Assembly (NCBI GenBank): GCA_001564065.1
Contig: LKNA01000017.1
Span: forward strand, 1-46,614
DNA: 46,614 nt
Source: Chitinophagaceae bacterium T5-Br10_B2g13
GTDB taxonomy: Bacteria; Bacteroidota; Rhodothermia; Balneolales; Balneolaceae
Reading direction: 5' to 3'
Shown here: positions 7,874-16,884 of the stretch, piece by piece
How the letters are laid out: every line of letters starts with the position of its first letter
Numbering within the stretch: position 1 is the first letter of the stretch
Made by a program: the position numbers and the translations under genes
The notes under the pieces: model-generated
Seen by the model: the letters and a program-made list of their open reading frames with translations, nothing else
Database searches by the model: none
Told to the model about the DNA's origin: nothing

Positions 7874-8527
7874 ATGAAAGAACTATCCAGAAAAGAGCGT
7901 GAAAAACAAAGAAGGCGCGAAGCCATTATTGATGCTGCAGAGCAGATTATCGGAGAGCACGGTTTTAACAGTGCTACAATGGAAGAAATTGCCGAAAAGG
8001 CTGAGCTGGGAAAAGGTACGCTCTATCTACACTTTAAAAGCAAAGTGTCGATTTATCTTGCCATCTGCGAGCGCGGGTCCCGCCTGTTAAATCAGGAGAT
8101 GGGTAAAGTGCTCACCAAAGATCTCAACGGTTTGCAAATGGTTGAGCACATCGGTCAGGCTTACCTGAACTTTATACAGTTGAATCCTCTCTACTTCAAT
8201 GCCTTCAACTATTATGAGAGTATTTTGGATCTCGACGAATATTCTAACAGTCCTATTGTTGAGAAGTGCGAGGAGAATGCCTCCGAAGCCATGACATATA
8301 TTGTTAGGGCGCTTCAGGTGGGGATGCAGGATGGATCAATTAAAGATACCATCGACCCGAAGGAGTTGGGTTTGATTATCTGGGCTGCATCGAAAGGGGT
8401 GATGCATATGGCATTTATGAAGAACAAAGTTCAGTACCATAAATTTGTCAATGATGTTGAGTTCAGTTTTGAATCACTGGTTCAGAATTTCATCCATGTA
8501 ATTGGGGGCGGAATTGAAAATGACTGA
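7874..8527 (+). CDS. TetR/AcrR-family transcriptional regulator of the efflux operon
   Basis: A 217-residue protein with the N-terminal TetR DNA-binding domain: RREAIIDAAEQIIGEHGF, then the helix-turn-helix around TMEEIAEKAELGKGTLYLHF, the usual core and spacing. The C-terminal about 150 residues form the variable ligand-binding half. It precedes tolC, adaptor and RND permease genes on the same strand, the classic arrangement for a local repressor of a pump. A palindromic candidate operator lies between its promoter region and its start. Inducing ligands are unknown. Confidence 0.92.
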   Translation: MKELSRKEREKQRRREAIIDAAEQIIGEHGFNSATMEEIAEKAELGKGTLYLHFKSKVSIYLAICERGSRLLNQEMGKVLTKDLNGLQMVEHIGQAYLNFIQLNPLYFNAFNYYESILDLDEYSNSPIVEKCEENASEAMTYIVRALQVGMQDGSIKDTIDPKELGLIIWAASKGVMHMAFMKNKVQYHKFVNDVEFSFESLVQNFIHVIGGGIEND

Positions 8528-8614
8528 GAGTCAAAAAAATTGTAACAAGATGCAGAATTTATCGTAGGAACGACCTAAATCAATTTGCGGAAAAAAGAAT
8601 TGCTGAAAGAACTT

Positions 8615-10207
8615 ATGGACGTGATAAAAAAAGTATTTCTGGGGACATTTACTCTGTGGATGATCGCCGGGATGGTAAATGTTTTAAAAGCGCAGGATGT
8701 TGCAGATCTCACCTCCGGTGATACAGTAACAATCACGCTGGACGAAGCCATACAGATAGCGCTTGTTAACAATCATCTGCTGCGTAGAGGCTTGCTGGAT
8801 CTGGACCGTGCTGAAGCACAAATTCGAGAAGCGTGGGGTTCGGTTTATCCCCAAATAAACGCTTCGGGAAGTTATACCCGTAATTTACGCACACCCAATC
8901 CATTTGCCGGATCAGATGCGGGCGGATTGTTTGAATCGTTCGGAGCAATCGACTGGCTTGCGTTTAATGAACAAGCCAGAACGGATGGTGACCCCAATAC
9001 GAATCCAATAACTTTTGATGAATATTTAAACCGCCAAAGACAGGGGTATGAAGATGCGGGGTTGACGCCCCCCGGAATGGATGGCAGTAATCCATTTGCC
9101 GTAGAAAATCAGTTTGAATTTGGAGTTTCTGTCACACAGGCTATTTACAACGGTGCTGCATTTTCTGCCATCAAAGCCGCACAGCAGTTTAGGGAGTTTA
9201 GTCAGGACCAGGTTCAGGCTGATCGCCAGCAAGTTGTTCAGGAGGTGAAGAATTCGTACCACTCGGCACTATTAGCCAAGGAGCAAGTGGAGGTTTTACG
9301 ATCGAGTGTAGAAAGGCTCAGGGTCACGGTTGAGGAGACTCGTCGTTCGGTAGAAGCAGGAGTGCTATCAAAATACGACAGGGTAAGCGCAGAAGTTGAA
9401 CTGGTAAACCTTGAAACCAATTTGATAGAAGCTGAAAATCAGGCTGAATTGGCGGCCAAAAATCTAGCACTTCAGCTGGGAATCCCGACTCAAAAGGAGA
9501 TTAACCTGAGAGGGGCTTTAGAGTTTGATGAGTCGATGCAGCCCGAAATTGCGGATAGAGAAATTGCTTACGAAATAGCACTGCAGCAGCGACCTGATGT
9601 GCGACAAACAGCGAGCCTGATTGAGTTGAGGTCTATTGAAAAAGATGTGACAAGGGCAAGGTATTTCCCAACAGTTAACGCGTTTGCAAATTTTGCGTAC
9701 ATAGGTTCAGTACCTTCCAACCGAACAGTAGTTTCCCCGGTTGAAGGTCAGGAATTTGAATTTACGGCATCAGACCGAGGCTTTTTTGAGGACTCTTACT
9801 GGAATGAGGCAGTATCGGTGGGGTTAAGGCTGAACTGGAATATTTTTAGCGGTTTTCAAACCAGAATGCAGGTACAGCAGAATAAAATTAATATCAAGCA
9901 GGCTGAGATTGACAGGGAGTTTCAAAAGAACGCTGTCTACCTGGAGATTGATCAGACCTTAAAAAACCTTGAGACATCATTGCGGAGAATCAGAAGTCAG
10001 GAAAGGAACCTCGAGCAGGCAGAGCTCAATTACGAATTTGCAATGCGAAGACTACAGGAGGGGGCCGGAACGGCACTTCAGGAACGACAGGCTTCATCTC
10101 TGCTGGATCAAAGTAAACTTAATTATCTATCGGCTGTGTACGACTACTTAATTGCACTCAGTCAATACGAAAAATCAATTGGTAAACCGGTACTAGACGC
10201 ACAATAA
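8615..10207 (+). CDS. TolC-family outer-membrane efflux channel
   Basis: About 530 residues. The mature part has the repeated alpha-helical coiled-coil blocks and short beta segments of TolC/OprM channels: an opening TLDEAIQIALVNNHLLRRGLLD-type helix (residues about 38-60) and a second half with LNWNIFSGFQTRMQVQQNK. A signal peptide is visible in MDVIKKVFLGTFTLWMIAGM followed by a cut near LKAQ. I chose ATG 8615 because it gives a normal signal peptide. An in-frame TTG at 8585 would add ten charged residues and cannot be excluded. The channel forms the outer-membrane exit for the adjacent RND pump. It ends 19 bp before the adaptor start. Confidence 0.9.
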   Translation: MDVIKKVFLGTFTLWMIAGMVNVLKAQDVADLTSGDTVTITLDEAIQIALVNNHLLRRGLLDLDRAEAQIREAWGSVYPQINASGSYTRNLRTPNPFAGSDAGGLFESFGAIDWLAFNEQARTDGDPNTNPITFDEYLNRQRQGYEDAGLTPPGMDGSNPFAVENQFEFGVSVTQAIYNGAAFSAIKAAQQFREFSQDQVQADRQQVVQEVKNSYHSALLAKEQVEVLRSSVERLRVTVEETRRSVEAGVLSKYDRVSAEVELVNLETNLIEAENQAELAAKNLALQLGIPTQKEINLRGALEFDESMQPEIADREIAYEIALQQRPDVRQTASLIELRSIEKDVTRARYFPTVNAFANFAYIGSVPSNRTVVSPVEGQEFEFTASDRGFFEDSYWNEAVSVGLRLNWNIFSGFQTRMQVQQNKINIKQAEIDREFQKNAVYLEIDQTLKNLETSLRRIRSQERNLEQAELNYEFAMRRLQEGAGTALQERQASSLLDQSKLNYLSAVYDYLIALSQYEKSIGKPVLDAQ

Positions 10208-10226
10208 AATGTTGAAAAAAGGAATC

Positions 10227-11342
10227 ATGAAAAATGTATTAAAGAATGCAGGACTTCTGCTGCTGGCAATCGCCTTTGTATCTTGCGATCAGGGTGAAGA
10301 AAACGGGGTCGACAACGGTGTAAACGGAGCGAGGCTCATGCCGGTTGAAACGGTTATTATTGAACCGGATAGTTTTGAGGATTTTGTTCGGACCACGGGT
10401 ACGGTAGAAGCGATCGAAGATGCGATGATCTCATCCGAGACATCCGGCAGAATACTTTCGATCAAAGAGCGGGGAGAGAGGGTTGAGAAGGGCGAAGTTA
10501 TCGCACAGATCGATGACCGGTTAATCCTGGCCCAGTATCAAGCTGCTAAAACAGGCTATGAACTTGCAGAAGATACCTTTGACCGTTTTGAATCACTGCA
10601 TGCAGATTCGATTATTAGCACACAGGATTACAACAGCGCACGAGCACAGAGGGATCAAGCTCGCGCTCAACTTAATCAGGCAGAAAAACAGCTGCAGGAT
10701 GCTAAAATTGAAGCGCCATTTTCAGGCAGAATTGAAGAACGATTTATCCGTACAGGTGAATTGATCAATCCCGGAATGCCGGTCGTCAGGTTGGTGAATA
10801 CCGATCAGGTTCGTGTAGTGGCAGGTGTGCCGGAGCGATACTCCGGTGAAATTGCCGAGGGATCAGGTGTACAGGTTAATTTCCGAACGCTGAGAGAGGC
10901 GAGCCGGGAAAGTCGGGTTAACTATGCAAGTAATGTATTGGATCCGGAAACCCGAACATATGCCATTGAAATTGAATTAAGCAACTCAGCTCAGCTGATT
11001 AAACCCGAAATGGTAGCTGATTTGATGCTGCAGCGAAGGACACTTCAGGATGTCATTATTGTGCCAAGAACTGCGGTACTGCGTGACGAGGACGGGGAGT
11101 CTGTTTTTATTGCCGAAGAGGAAAATGGCAGAAAAGTAGCCCGCCTCGTAAGTGTGCGAACGGGTTCGGCTTCAGGACCTTTAGTTCAGATTACCGAAGG
11201 AGTATCGGAAGGGGATGAGCTGGTTGTGACAGGCGTTCGGAACCTGAGTGAAGGAGATGTTCTGAACATATTAACGACTGAAACCAGTATTGAAAGAGCT
11301 GAACGGCTGAAAACAGCAGACAGACCGGTCGTTTCGTTTTAA
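10227..11342 (+). CDS. RND efflux periplasmic adaptor (membrane fusion protein), lipoprotein
   Basis: A 371-residue adaptor of the AcrA/MexA type. The N-terminus is a lipoprotein signal ending in AIAFVSC, with Cys20 as the lipid-anchored residue. ISSETSGRILSIKERGERVEKG is the first half of the lipoyl/barrel-sandwich domain. A helical hairpin (FDRFESLHADSIISTQDYNSA and on) and the second half DAKIEAPFSGRIEERF follow, then the beta-barrel and membrane-proximal domains. It bridges the inner-membrane RND pump and the TolC channel. ATG 10227 is chosen because AAAGGA lies just upstream. The ATG at 10209 has no such site. Confidence 0.92.
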   Translation: MKNVLKNAGLLLLAIAFVSCDQGEENGVDNGVNGARLMPVETVIIEPDSFEDFVRTTGTVEAIEDAMISSETSGRILSIKERGERVEKGEVIAQIDDRLILAQYQAAKTGYELAEDTFDRFESLHADSIISTQDYNSARAQRDQARAQLNQAEKQLQDAKIEAPFSGRIEERFIRTGELINPGMPVVRLVNTDQVRVVAGVPERYSGEIAEGSGVQVNFRTLREASRESRVNYASNVLDPETRTYAIEIELSNSAQLIKPEMVADLMLQRRTLQDVIIVPRTAVLRDEDGESVFIAEEENGRKVARLVSVRTGSASGPLVQITEGVSEGDELVVTGVRNLSEGDVLNILTTETSIERAERLKTADRPVVSF

Positions 11343-11383
11343 CCGGTTTATTCCAAAAATTTTTGATCTGAGACGTTTTAAAT

Positions 11384-14300
11384 ATGAAACTAACCGAGCT
11401 AACACTTAAAAACAGAACTGTAATAGTAGTTCTGACGGCAATCCTGATAATAGCAGGTGCTTTCAGCTACAGTTCGATACCCAAGGAATCAAATCCGTCG
11501 ATTGAAATTCCGATTTTTATTGTCAATACCATCTATCCGGGAATTTCTCCGTCCGATATGGAATCTCTCATTACCCAGCCGATTGAGAGAGAACTGCAGG
11601 GAATAAACGGTGTAAAAGAGATACGCTCAAATACACTCGAGAGTTTTAGCAGTATCGTTGTAGAGTTTGACCTGGATGTACCCATAACAGAGGCAAGTCA
11701 AAGGGTTAGGGAAAGGGTTGATTTAGCGCGGACAGAACTTCCCCCGGACGCAGAAGAGCCCTTTATTGTTGAGATAGACCTGGATGATTTTCCGATTATG
11801 ACGGTAAACCTGGCCGCAGATTATCCTCTCTCCAGATTGACTGAGGTGGCCGACAGGCTGGAAGATGTAATCGAGACAGGATCGGGTGTTCGTGAAGTGG
11901 AAATGGTTGGCGAAATTGAGCGGGAAGTACAGGTGAATGTAGATCTGGGAGCACTAAACGGATATGGGCTGAGTTTTGGTCAGCTCGTAAATGCGATTCA
12001 GTCACAAAATCTGACTATTCCCGGGGGTACCGTAGATGTAGATATGATGAGCTACCTGTTACGGGTTAGCGGTGAATTTGATGATCCTGCCGAAATTGAA
12101 AATTTGGTCATCGCCCGCCCGATGGGTGAACAGTCTCAAAGCGCAGGTTTGGTTTACATGCGTGATGTGGCTGAAGTTGTATTTGGGTTTAAGGACAGAG
12201 AAAGCTTTGCGCGTCTCAGGGCTTATAAAATTGATGACAATGGTAAAAAAGTAGAGCTGGATGATTCAGAAATTCAGGACAACCAGGTCATTAGTTTAAA
12301 CATCAAAAAGCGGCCGGGTGCGAATATACTCGACACCGTTGATGAGGTAATGCAGATTGTAGAAAATTTCCCTGTTCCTTCAGGAACAAGTGTTGTGGTT
12401 ACGGGAGATCAGAGTGAGAATGTAAAAGAACTGATTTCAGATCTGGAAAACAGCATCATCAGTGGTATGCTATTTGTTGTGCTTGTTTTAGTGTTCTTTC
12501 TTGGTGTGAGAAATGCACTGCTGGTTGGTACGGCAGTTCCCCTGTCGATTCTGGTAGGGTTTATTGTTCTGTTTTCACTGGGCTACTCAGCAAACTTTAT
12601 CATTCTGTTTAGCCTGATTATTGCCCTTGGTCTGCTTGTGGATAATTCAATTGTGGTGGTAGAGAACATCTACCGATATCGAGAGATGGGCTATGAGCGA
12701 TTTGAAGCTGCAAAACTGGCTACCGATGAAGTGGGTTACGCGCTTATAGCGGCAACCTCCACTCTGCTTGCAGCATTTATTCCTATGACCTTCTGGCCGG
12801 GTATTATCGGTCAGTTTATGGGTTATCTGCCATTGACGCTAATTATTGTTCTTCTCTGTTCACTGTTTGTAGCACTGGTTCTTTATCCCGTATTAACCGC
12901 ATACCTGGTGCGCCTGGACGACGAGGAGAAAAAGCCGATGTCAGTATATGTAAAAGGGGCAATTACTGGCGTACTGCTATTTCTTGGTGTAGCTATTGGG
13001 ATGGCAAACTTTACTACCTTAGTCGTAACACTCTTAACGGTTCTATTCTTTGTGCTGTCTTATCGCTATGTCATCAAGCCGCTGTCCGCGATTTTTACAG
13101 AGAGAACACTCCCAAGAGTTTTGAAGTACTACAAAGTAATGCTTCGCACATTTTTGAAAAGAGATTATTCCGGCAAATATGCTCTGCTTCGAAACACACT
13201 TTCGTTGGGTAGCTTAACTCTTGCTCTGCTTTTAGGCGTGTTAGGTGCACTTGTTGGGCTCTTTTCTCCGGCTTCGACTGCCCTGTTTGTTCTGGCGGGA
13301 ATATTTGGGGCCCTAGGTTTGATTCTGGTAATCATACATTCACTGGAAGCTGTTTTTATAGGCGGTAAAATATCTATTATTTCCGGTGTATTATTGGGCC
13401 TGCTAAATGCATCTATTTTGCTTCTTATTTCAATAACCGGACATGTTGGTTTTACAGTCTGGCTCATTTTGATGTCGGTGCCACTGCTTCTGGTTATTAT
13501 TGGTGCATTGGGAATGCTGAGAAAGTCTTCCAAGCCAATTATTCTTACCGATAACCGATCTCTCCTTCTGAACTCTGTAATGGGTGCACTGCTTGCTATT
13601 TTTGGGATGTTTAGTCTTGCTCCTACCGGAGTGGAATTTTTTCCCGAAACTGATCCCAGCAGAATCATTGTGGAACTGGAAGGGCCTATTGGTATGAATG
13701 TTCACGCCAGCAATGAAATTGCAAAAGAGGTCCAGAACAGAATTTACAATCTGATTGATGAAGACCCGCTTGTAAAAGCGAATATCGAAAATATTCAGAC
13801 AAACGTAGGGGTATCCGGTGATCCGTTTTTTGGTGGCGGTGGTCAAAGTCCGGAACTGTCCAGGCTTACAGTTAACCTGGTGGATTATGGCGACCGGCCG
13901 GAACCATCGGCAAATACGATGACAAAACTGCGTGAAATCATCAAAGACATTCCGGATATCACCGTGAAAATTGAAGGAGAGCAGCAGGGTCCTCCTACCG
14001 GCGCTCCTGTAAATATTGAGGTTTCGGGAGAAAATTTTGATGAGATTGTGCGGATTACCGAAGAGATAACACAAATTCTGGTGGATGCGTCGGTTTCGCA
14101 AGAAGTACCCGGCCTTGTTGATGTGAGAAATAATATAAGCGGTGGAATACCCGAATATCGAATTTTGGTTGACTACGAAAAAGCCAGCCGATTTGGTTTA
14201 AGCATGTCTGATATTGCCCAGACAATCCGAATTGCCAATAATGGCTTGGAAGCCAGCAAATGGAGAGACGGAGAAGATGAGTACGATATCATGGTGAGAT

Positions 14301-15166
14301 TGAGGCCGGAAGATCGTCAGGATCTTGAAAGCTTGCGCGGACTTAATATTGTGACGCAGACAGGAACATCCATACCTCTCGTTTCGGTGGCAACCTTTGA
14401 GGAAGGGACGGGTCTTGGGTCTATTACACGGTTAAATCTGCAGAGAACAGCGACGATTGAGGGTCAGGCTGCGCCCGGATTTAGCGGTCCGGAAGTACTT
14501 TCCAACGCTCAGGAACTGCTAAGTGATTACAGAGAAAATCTGCCTGCGGGTTATTCTATGGAGTACACCGGTGAAAGTGAAGATCAGGAAGAAGCCTTTG
14601 GGTTTTTGACTACAGCCCTCCTGGTTGGTTTTGCTCTCATTTTCCTGGTGATGCTGGCAAAATTCAATAGCGTGATCTCACCGTTTATCATCATGGTGGC
14701 CGTTGGTTTAAGTCTCATCGGTGTGCTGCTTGGTTTGATCCTTACACGTACGCCATTCGGTTTAATGACATTTATCGGAATTATTTCACTCGCCGGAATT
14801 GTCTGTGTAAACAATATTGTACTGCTGGACTATGTGAAACAGCTTACAGAGCAGGGGTTACAGAAAAAGAATGCAATTATCGAAGCCGGGCTTATCCGTT
14901 TCAGACCGGTAATATTAACCGCATTGACTACTATACTTGGATTGGTTCCGCTCACATTTGGTATCAATATCGACTTTGTGAATCTGTTCGTAAACTTCGA
15001 TCCAAATTTCCAGTTTGGATCGGAAAGCACCGCATTTTGGGGGCCGATGGGCATTGCCATCATCAGCGGTTTAACCTTTGCGACATTCCTTACACTGGTC
15101 GTTGTTCCCGTTCTATATTCTGCGTTTGATTCACTGGCACAACGCATTACGGCTTTGAGGGCTTAA
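11384..15166 (+). CDS. RND-family efflux permease with an enlarged central membrane region
   Basis: A 1260-residue permease of the AcrB/HAE-like superfamily, against about 1040 for AcrB. It starts typically (MKLTELTLKNRTVIVVLTAI) and has two large periplasmic porter regions. The proton-relay helix reads LGLLVDNSIVVVENIYR with Asp420; the second acidic residue of AcrB's Asp-Asp pair is Asn421 here. TM10 has GIVCVNNIVLLDYV, so AcrB's Lys940 is not conserved. The excess lies between TM6 and canonical TM7, about residues 519-725, and holds about six extra hydrophobic segments. An even number keeps the overall topology. The pump exports drugs, detergents or metabolites using proton or sodium flux; its substrates are unknown. 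It is the last pump gene and is followed by a hairpin terminator. Confidence 0.93.
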   Translation: MKLTELTLKNRTVIVVLTAILIIAGAFSYSSIPKESNPSIEIPIFIVNTIYPGISPSDMESLITQPIERELQGINGVKEIRSNTLESFSSIVVEFDLDVPITEASQRVRERVDLARTELPPDAEEPFIVEIDLDDFPIMTVNLAADYPLSRLTEVADRLEDVIETGSGVREVEMVGEIEREVQVNVDLGALNGYGLSFGQLVNAIQSQNLTIPGGTVDVDMMSYLLRVSGEFDDPAEIENLVIARPMGEQSQSAGLVYMRDVAEVVFGFKDRESFARLRAYKIDDNGKKVELDDSEIQDNQVISLNIKKRPGANILDTVDEVMQIVENFPVPSGTSVVVTGDQSENVKELISDLENSIISGMLFVVLVLVFFLGVRNALLVGTAVPLSILVGFIVLFSLGYSANFIILFSLIIALGLLVDNSIVVVENIYRYREMGYERFEAAKLATDEVGYALIAATSTLLAAFIPMTFWPGIIGQFMGYLPLTLIIVLLCSLFVALVLYPVLTAYLVRLDDEEKKPMSVYVKGAITGVLLFLGVAIGMANFTTLVVTLLTVLFFVLSYRYVIKPLSAIFTERTLPRVLKYYKVMLRTFLKRDYSGKYALLRNTLSLGSLTLALLLGVLGALVGLFSPASTALFVLAGIFGALGLILVIIHSLEAVFIGGKISIISGVLLGLLNASILLLISITGHVGFTVWLILMSVPLLLVIIGALGMLRKSSKPIILTDNRSLLLNSVMGALLAIFGMFSLAPTGVEFFPETDPSRIIVELEGPIGMNVHASNEIAKEVQNRIYNLIDEDPLVKANIENIQTNVGVSGDPFFGGGGQSPELSRLTVNLVDYGDRPEPSANTMTKLREIIKDIPDITVKIEGEQQGPPTGAPVNIEVSGENFDEIVRITEEITQILVDASVSQEVPGLVDVRNNISGGIPEYRILVDYEKASRFGLSMSDIAQTIRIANNGLEASKWRDGEDEYDIMVRLRPEDRQDLESLRGLNIVTQTGTSIPLVSVATFEEGTGLGSITRLNLQRTATIEGQAAPGFSGPEVLSNAQELLSDYRENLPAGYSMEYTGESEDQEEAFGFLTTALLVGFALIFLVMLAKFNSVISPFIIMVAVGLSLIGVLLGLILTRTPFGLMTFIGIISLAGIVCVNNIVLLDYVKQLTEQGLQKKNAIIEAGLIRFRPVILTALTTILGLVPLTFGINIDFVNLFVNFDPNFQFGSESTAFWGPMGIAIISGLTFATFLTLVVVPVLYSAFDSLAQRITALRA

Positions 15167-15171
15167 GAAAT

Positions 15172-15222
15172 TCAGACAGATTTCACTTTTAAACATGAGA
15201 TCTGTCTGATTATTCTTATTTT
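15172..15222 (+). terminator. Hairpin terminator after the RND permease
   Basis: Perfect 10-bp arms TCAGACAGAT (15172-15181) and ATCTGTCTGA (15200-15209) with an 18-nt loop, followed by a T-rich tract (TTATTCTTATTTTTT). It lies 6 bp past the stop codon and should end the efflux transcript. Confidence 0.7.
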
Positions 15223-15254
15223 TTATTGACTAACCGAAAAAAATAAAGCTAACA

Positions 15255-15662
15255 GTGATTCAAAGACCACAAACCATATTTTTAGCTCTTACAGTAATAT
15301 TAAACCTGGCTGTTTTTTTTAGCCCGATCTATAGTCACGCTGTGCACGATCCGGCAGATTGGTTTGGCATCGGAATGGCGATTTCTCTCACGTTGCCAAT
15401 GTTATTAGCTGTATTTTCAATTTTCTTATACAAAAACAGGCCTAATCAACTTAAGTGGGTTAAAATGGCTACTTATATCCAAATTGTAGCATTGGGTTTT
15501 GCCCTTGGGGTACTATTCTCTCTGGGGGGCTTCGGCAGATTTTTATGGAAGGAGGTTGTCAGCTCCGGCATCATTATTCTTTCTCTCGCTTCATTATGGC
15601 AGGCAGGACGCTTAATTAAAAAAGATGAAGAGCTGGTTAAGTCGATGGATCGTATAAGGTAA
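15255..15662 (+). CDS. DUF4293-family small membrane protein
   Basis: A 135-residue protein with four predicted membrane helices. The opening MIQRPQTIFLALTVILNLAV is characteristic of the Bacteroidota-specific DUF4293 family, whose function is unknown. The start is GTG 15255, since no ATG lies close to the conserved IQRxQ opening. It follows the efflux terminator and ends 5 bp before the EamA gene, so these two are probably cotranscribed. Its main value is as a taxonomic marker. Confidence 0.8.
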   Translation: MIQRPQTIFLALTVILNLAVFFSPIYSHAVHDPADWFGIGMAISLTLPMLLAVFSIFLYKNRPNQLKWVKMATYIQIVALGFALGVLFSLGGFGRFLWKEVVSSGIIILSLASLWQAGRLIKKDEELVKSMDRIR

Positions 15663-15667
15663 TTCAT

Positions 15668-16594
15668 GTGAGTAACTCACCGCAGAACGATGTACCTCTC
15701 ACTAAAGTAGTTACGCTGCTTGTTGTTGGGTTACTTACATTTGGATTTGCTCCCATACTGGTAAGGTTTGCAACCGATGTTGAACCTCTGGCATTGGCCG
15801 CTATGAGAACCGGTTTTTCGGCTCTGATTCTGTTCCCTTTTTGGTTTCCGAAACGAATGCCGCTGTATGAAATAAAGGCTGCCGGTATAAGCAATTACCT
15901 TTTAATTGCCGCAGGAGTAAGTTTAGGCCTGCATTTTACACTGTGGATAGCATCGCTCCATTACACCTCTGTTGCATCTGCATCTGTATTGGTAACAATT
16001 CACCCGGTTATGCTTATTGTGGCCGAAAGCTTACTGTTCAAAACCAAATTCCGGCCTGTGGTATGGATTGGAGTAGGTATTGCGTTTACGGGCTCCGTAC
16101 TTCTTGGCCTGGCAGACGATGCACAGATGGATCAATTTCCGGATGCAATTTTTGGCAATACGCTGGCCTTTTTATCTGCTGTTGTCTTTGTAGCGTACTT
16201 TATGCTTGGTCGGAAAATAAGACAACATACAGAGTGGATTGATTATGTGTTCTATGTATACACATACGCTACGATTACTTGTGTTGTGCTAACCTTTCTG
16301 TGGGTGGGTGGGATTCCGGCAATTACCGCAATGTCCGTTTTAGTAGGGATAGGGCTCGCTGCGGGACCTACAGTTTTGGGGCATGGAGCCATGAACTATG
16401 CGGTTAAATACATTTCTCCAACACTGCTTTCTACGTTGGTACTGTCTGAAGCGGTTGTGGCCGCGATAGCTGCCTTTTTTATCTTTGGTGAGATTCCATC
16501 AAGCTTCTCGATAGTTGCAATGCTTGTAATCGTTTTTGGAGTCACATTAACCTGGATAAAAAGAATGTCCCGCCCCCGAAGGGAAGAGGGCTAA
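15668..16594 (+). CDS. EamA/DMT-family exporter (second copy)
   Basis: A 308-residue, ten-helix drug/metabolite transporter with two EamA repeats. Repeat 1 contains FAPILVRFATDVEPLALAAM, and repeat 2 contains VLGHGAMNYAVKYISPTLLS, a pattern typical of DMT repeat ends. Substrate is unknown. The start is GTG 15668, 5 bp after the DUF4293 stop. It is clearly a different subfamily from the EamA gene at 6847-7737, since the two share few residues. About 290 bp without a gene follow. Confidence 0.87.
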   Translation: MSNSPQNDVPLTKVVTLLVVGLLTFGFAPILVRFATDVEPLALAAMRTGFSALILFPFWFPKRMPLYEIKAAGISNYLLIAAGVSLGLHFTLWIASLHYTSVASASVLVTIHPVMLIVAESLLFKTKFRPVVWIGVGIAFTGSVLLGLADDAQMDQFPDAIFGNTLAFLSAVVFVAYFMLGRKIRQHTEWIDYVFYVYTYATITCVVLTFLWVGGIPAITAMSVLVGIGLAAGPTVLGHGAMNYAVKYISPTLLSTLVLSEAVVAAIAAFFIFGEIPSSFSIVAMLVIVFGVTLTWIKRMSRPRREEG

Positions 16595-16884
16595 AGTATT
16601 TATAATTAACACCTTAAAATTAATAAATGCCTTAGATATTCTTAACAGAAGGCCAATTCTTTGTTCCTCTGAGTAAAATGAGGTAATTTTCCTTTATAAA
16701 TGATTTAGAAATCAATAAGCGCTAAAGTTATATAGCATTAACTATCAAGGGTTTATGTAATAAAAATTATGCCGGCAAAACGTAATCAGAATTTATTTCG
16801 TTATGTGTGCATACTTAGTGGCAGTTTCAAATGAAAAGAGACGATGTATCTGTCACTGCTTTAACAGGAACCAACCTGTAATGA
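16595..16884. other. AT-rich intergenic stretch upstream of the MltF-like gene
   Basis: No gene or strong terminator is visible. A 16-codon open frame (ATG 16831 to TAA 16881) ends 3 bp before the MltF-like ATG and might be a leader peptide. A 5-bp inverted repeat, ACAGG-aaccaa-CCTGT (16863-16878), lies where the ribosome-binding site should be. Both are weak. Confidence 0.3.

Noticed and set aside
13430..14101. Minus-strand open frame of 223 codons inside the RND permease
   Set aside because: It is a shadow of the permease reading frame. Its composition is odd (rich in His, Asn and Arg) and it has no domain.
6847..16594. The two EamA genes as a recent duplication
   Set aside because: The proteins share only general DMT features and the DNA is not similar, so they are separate subfamilies.
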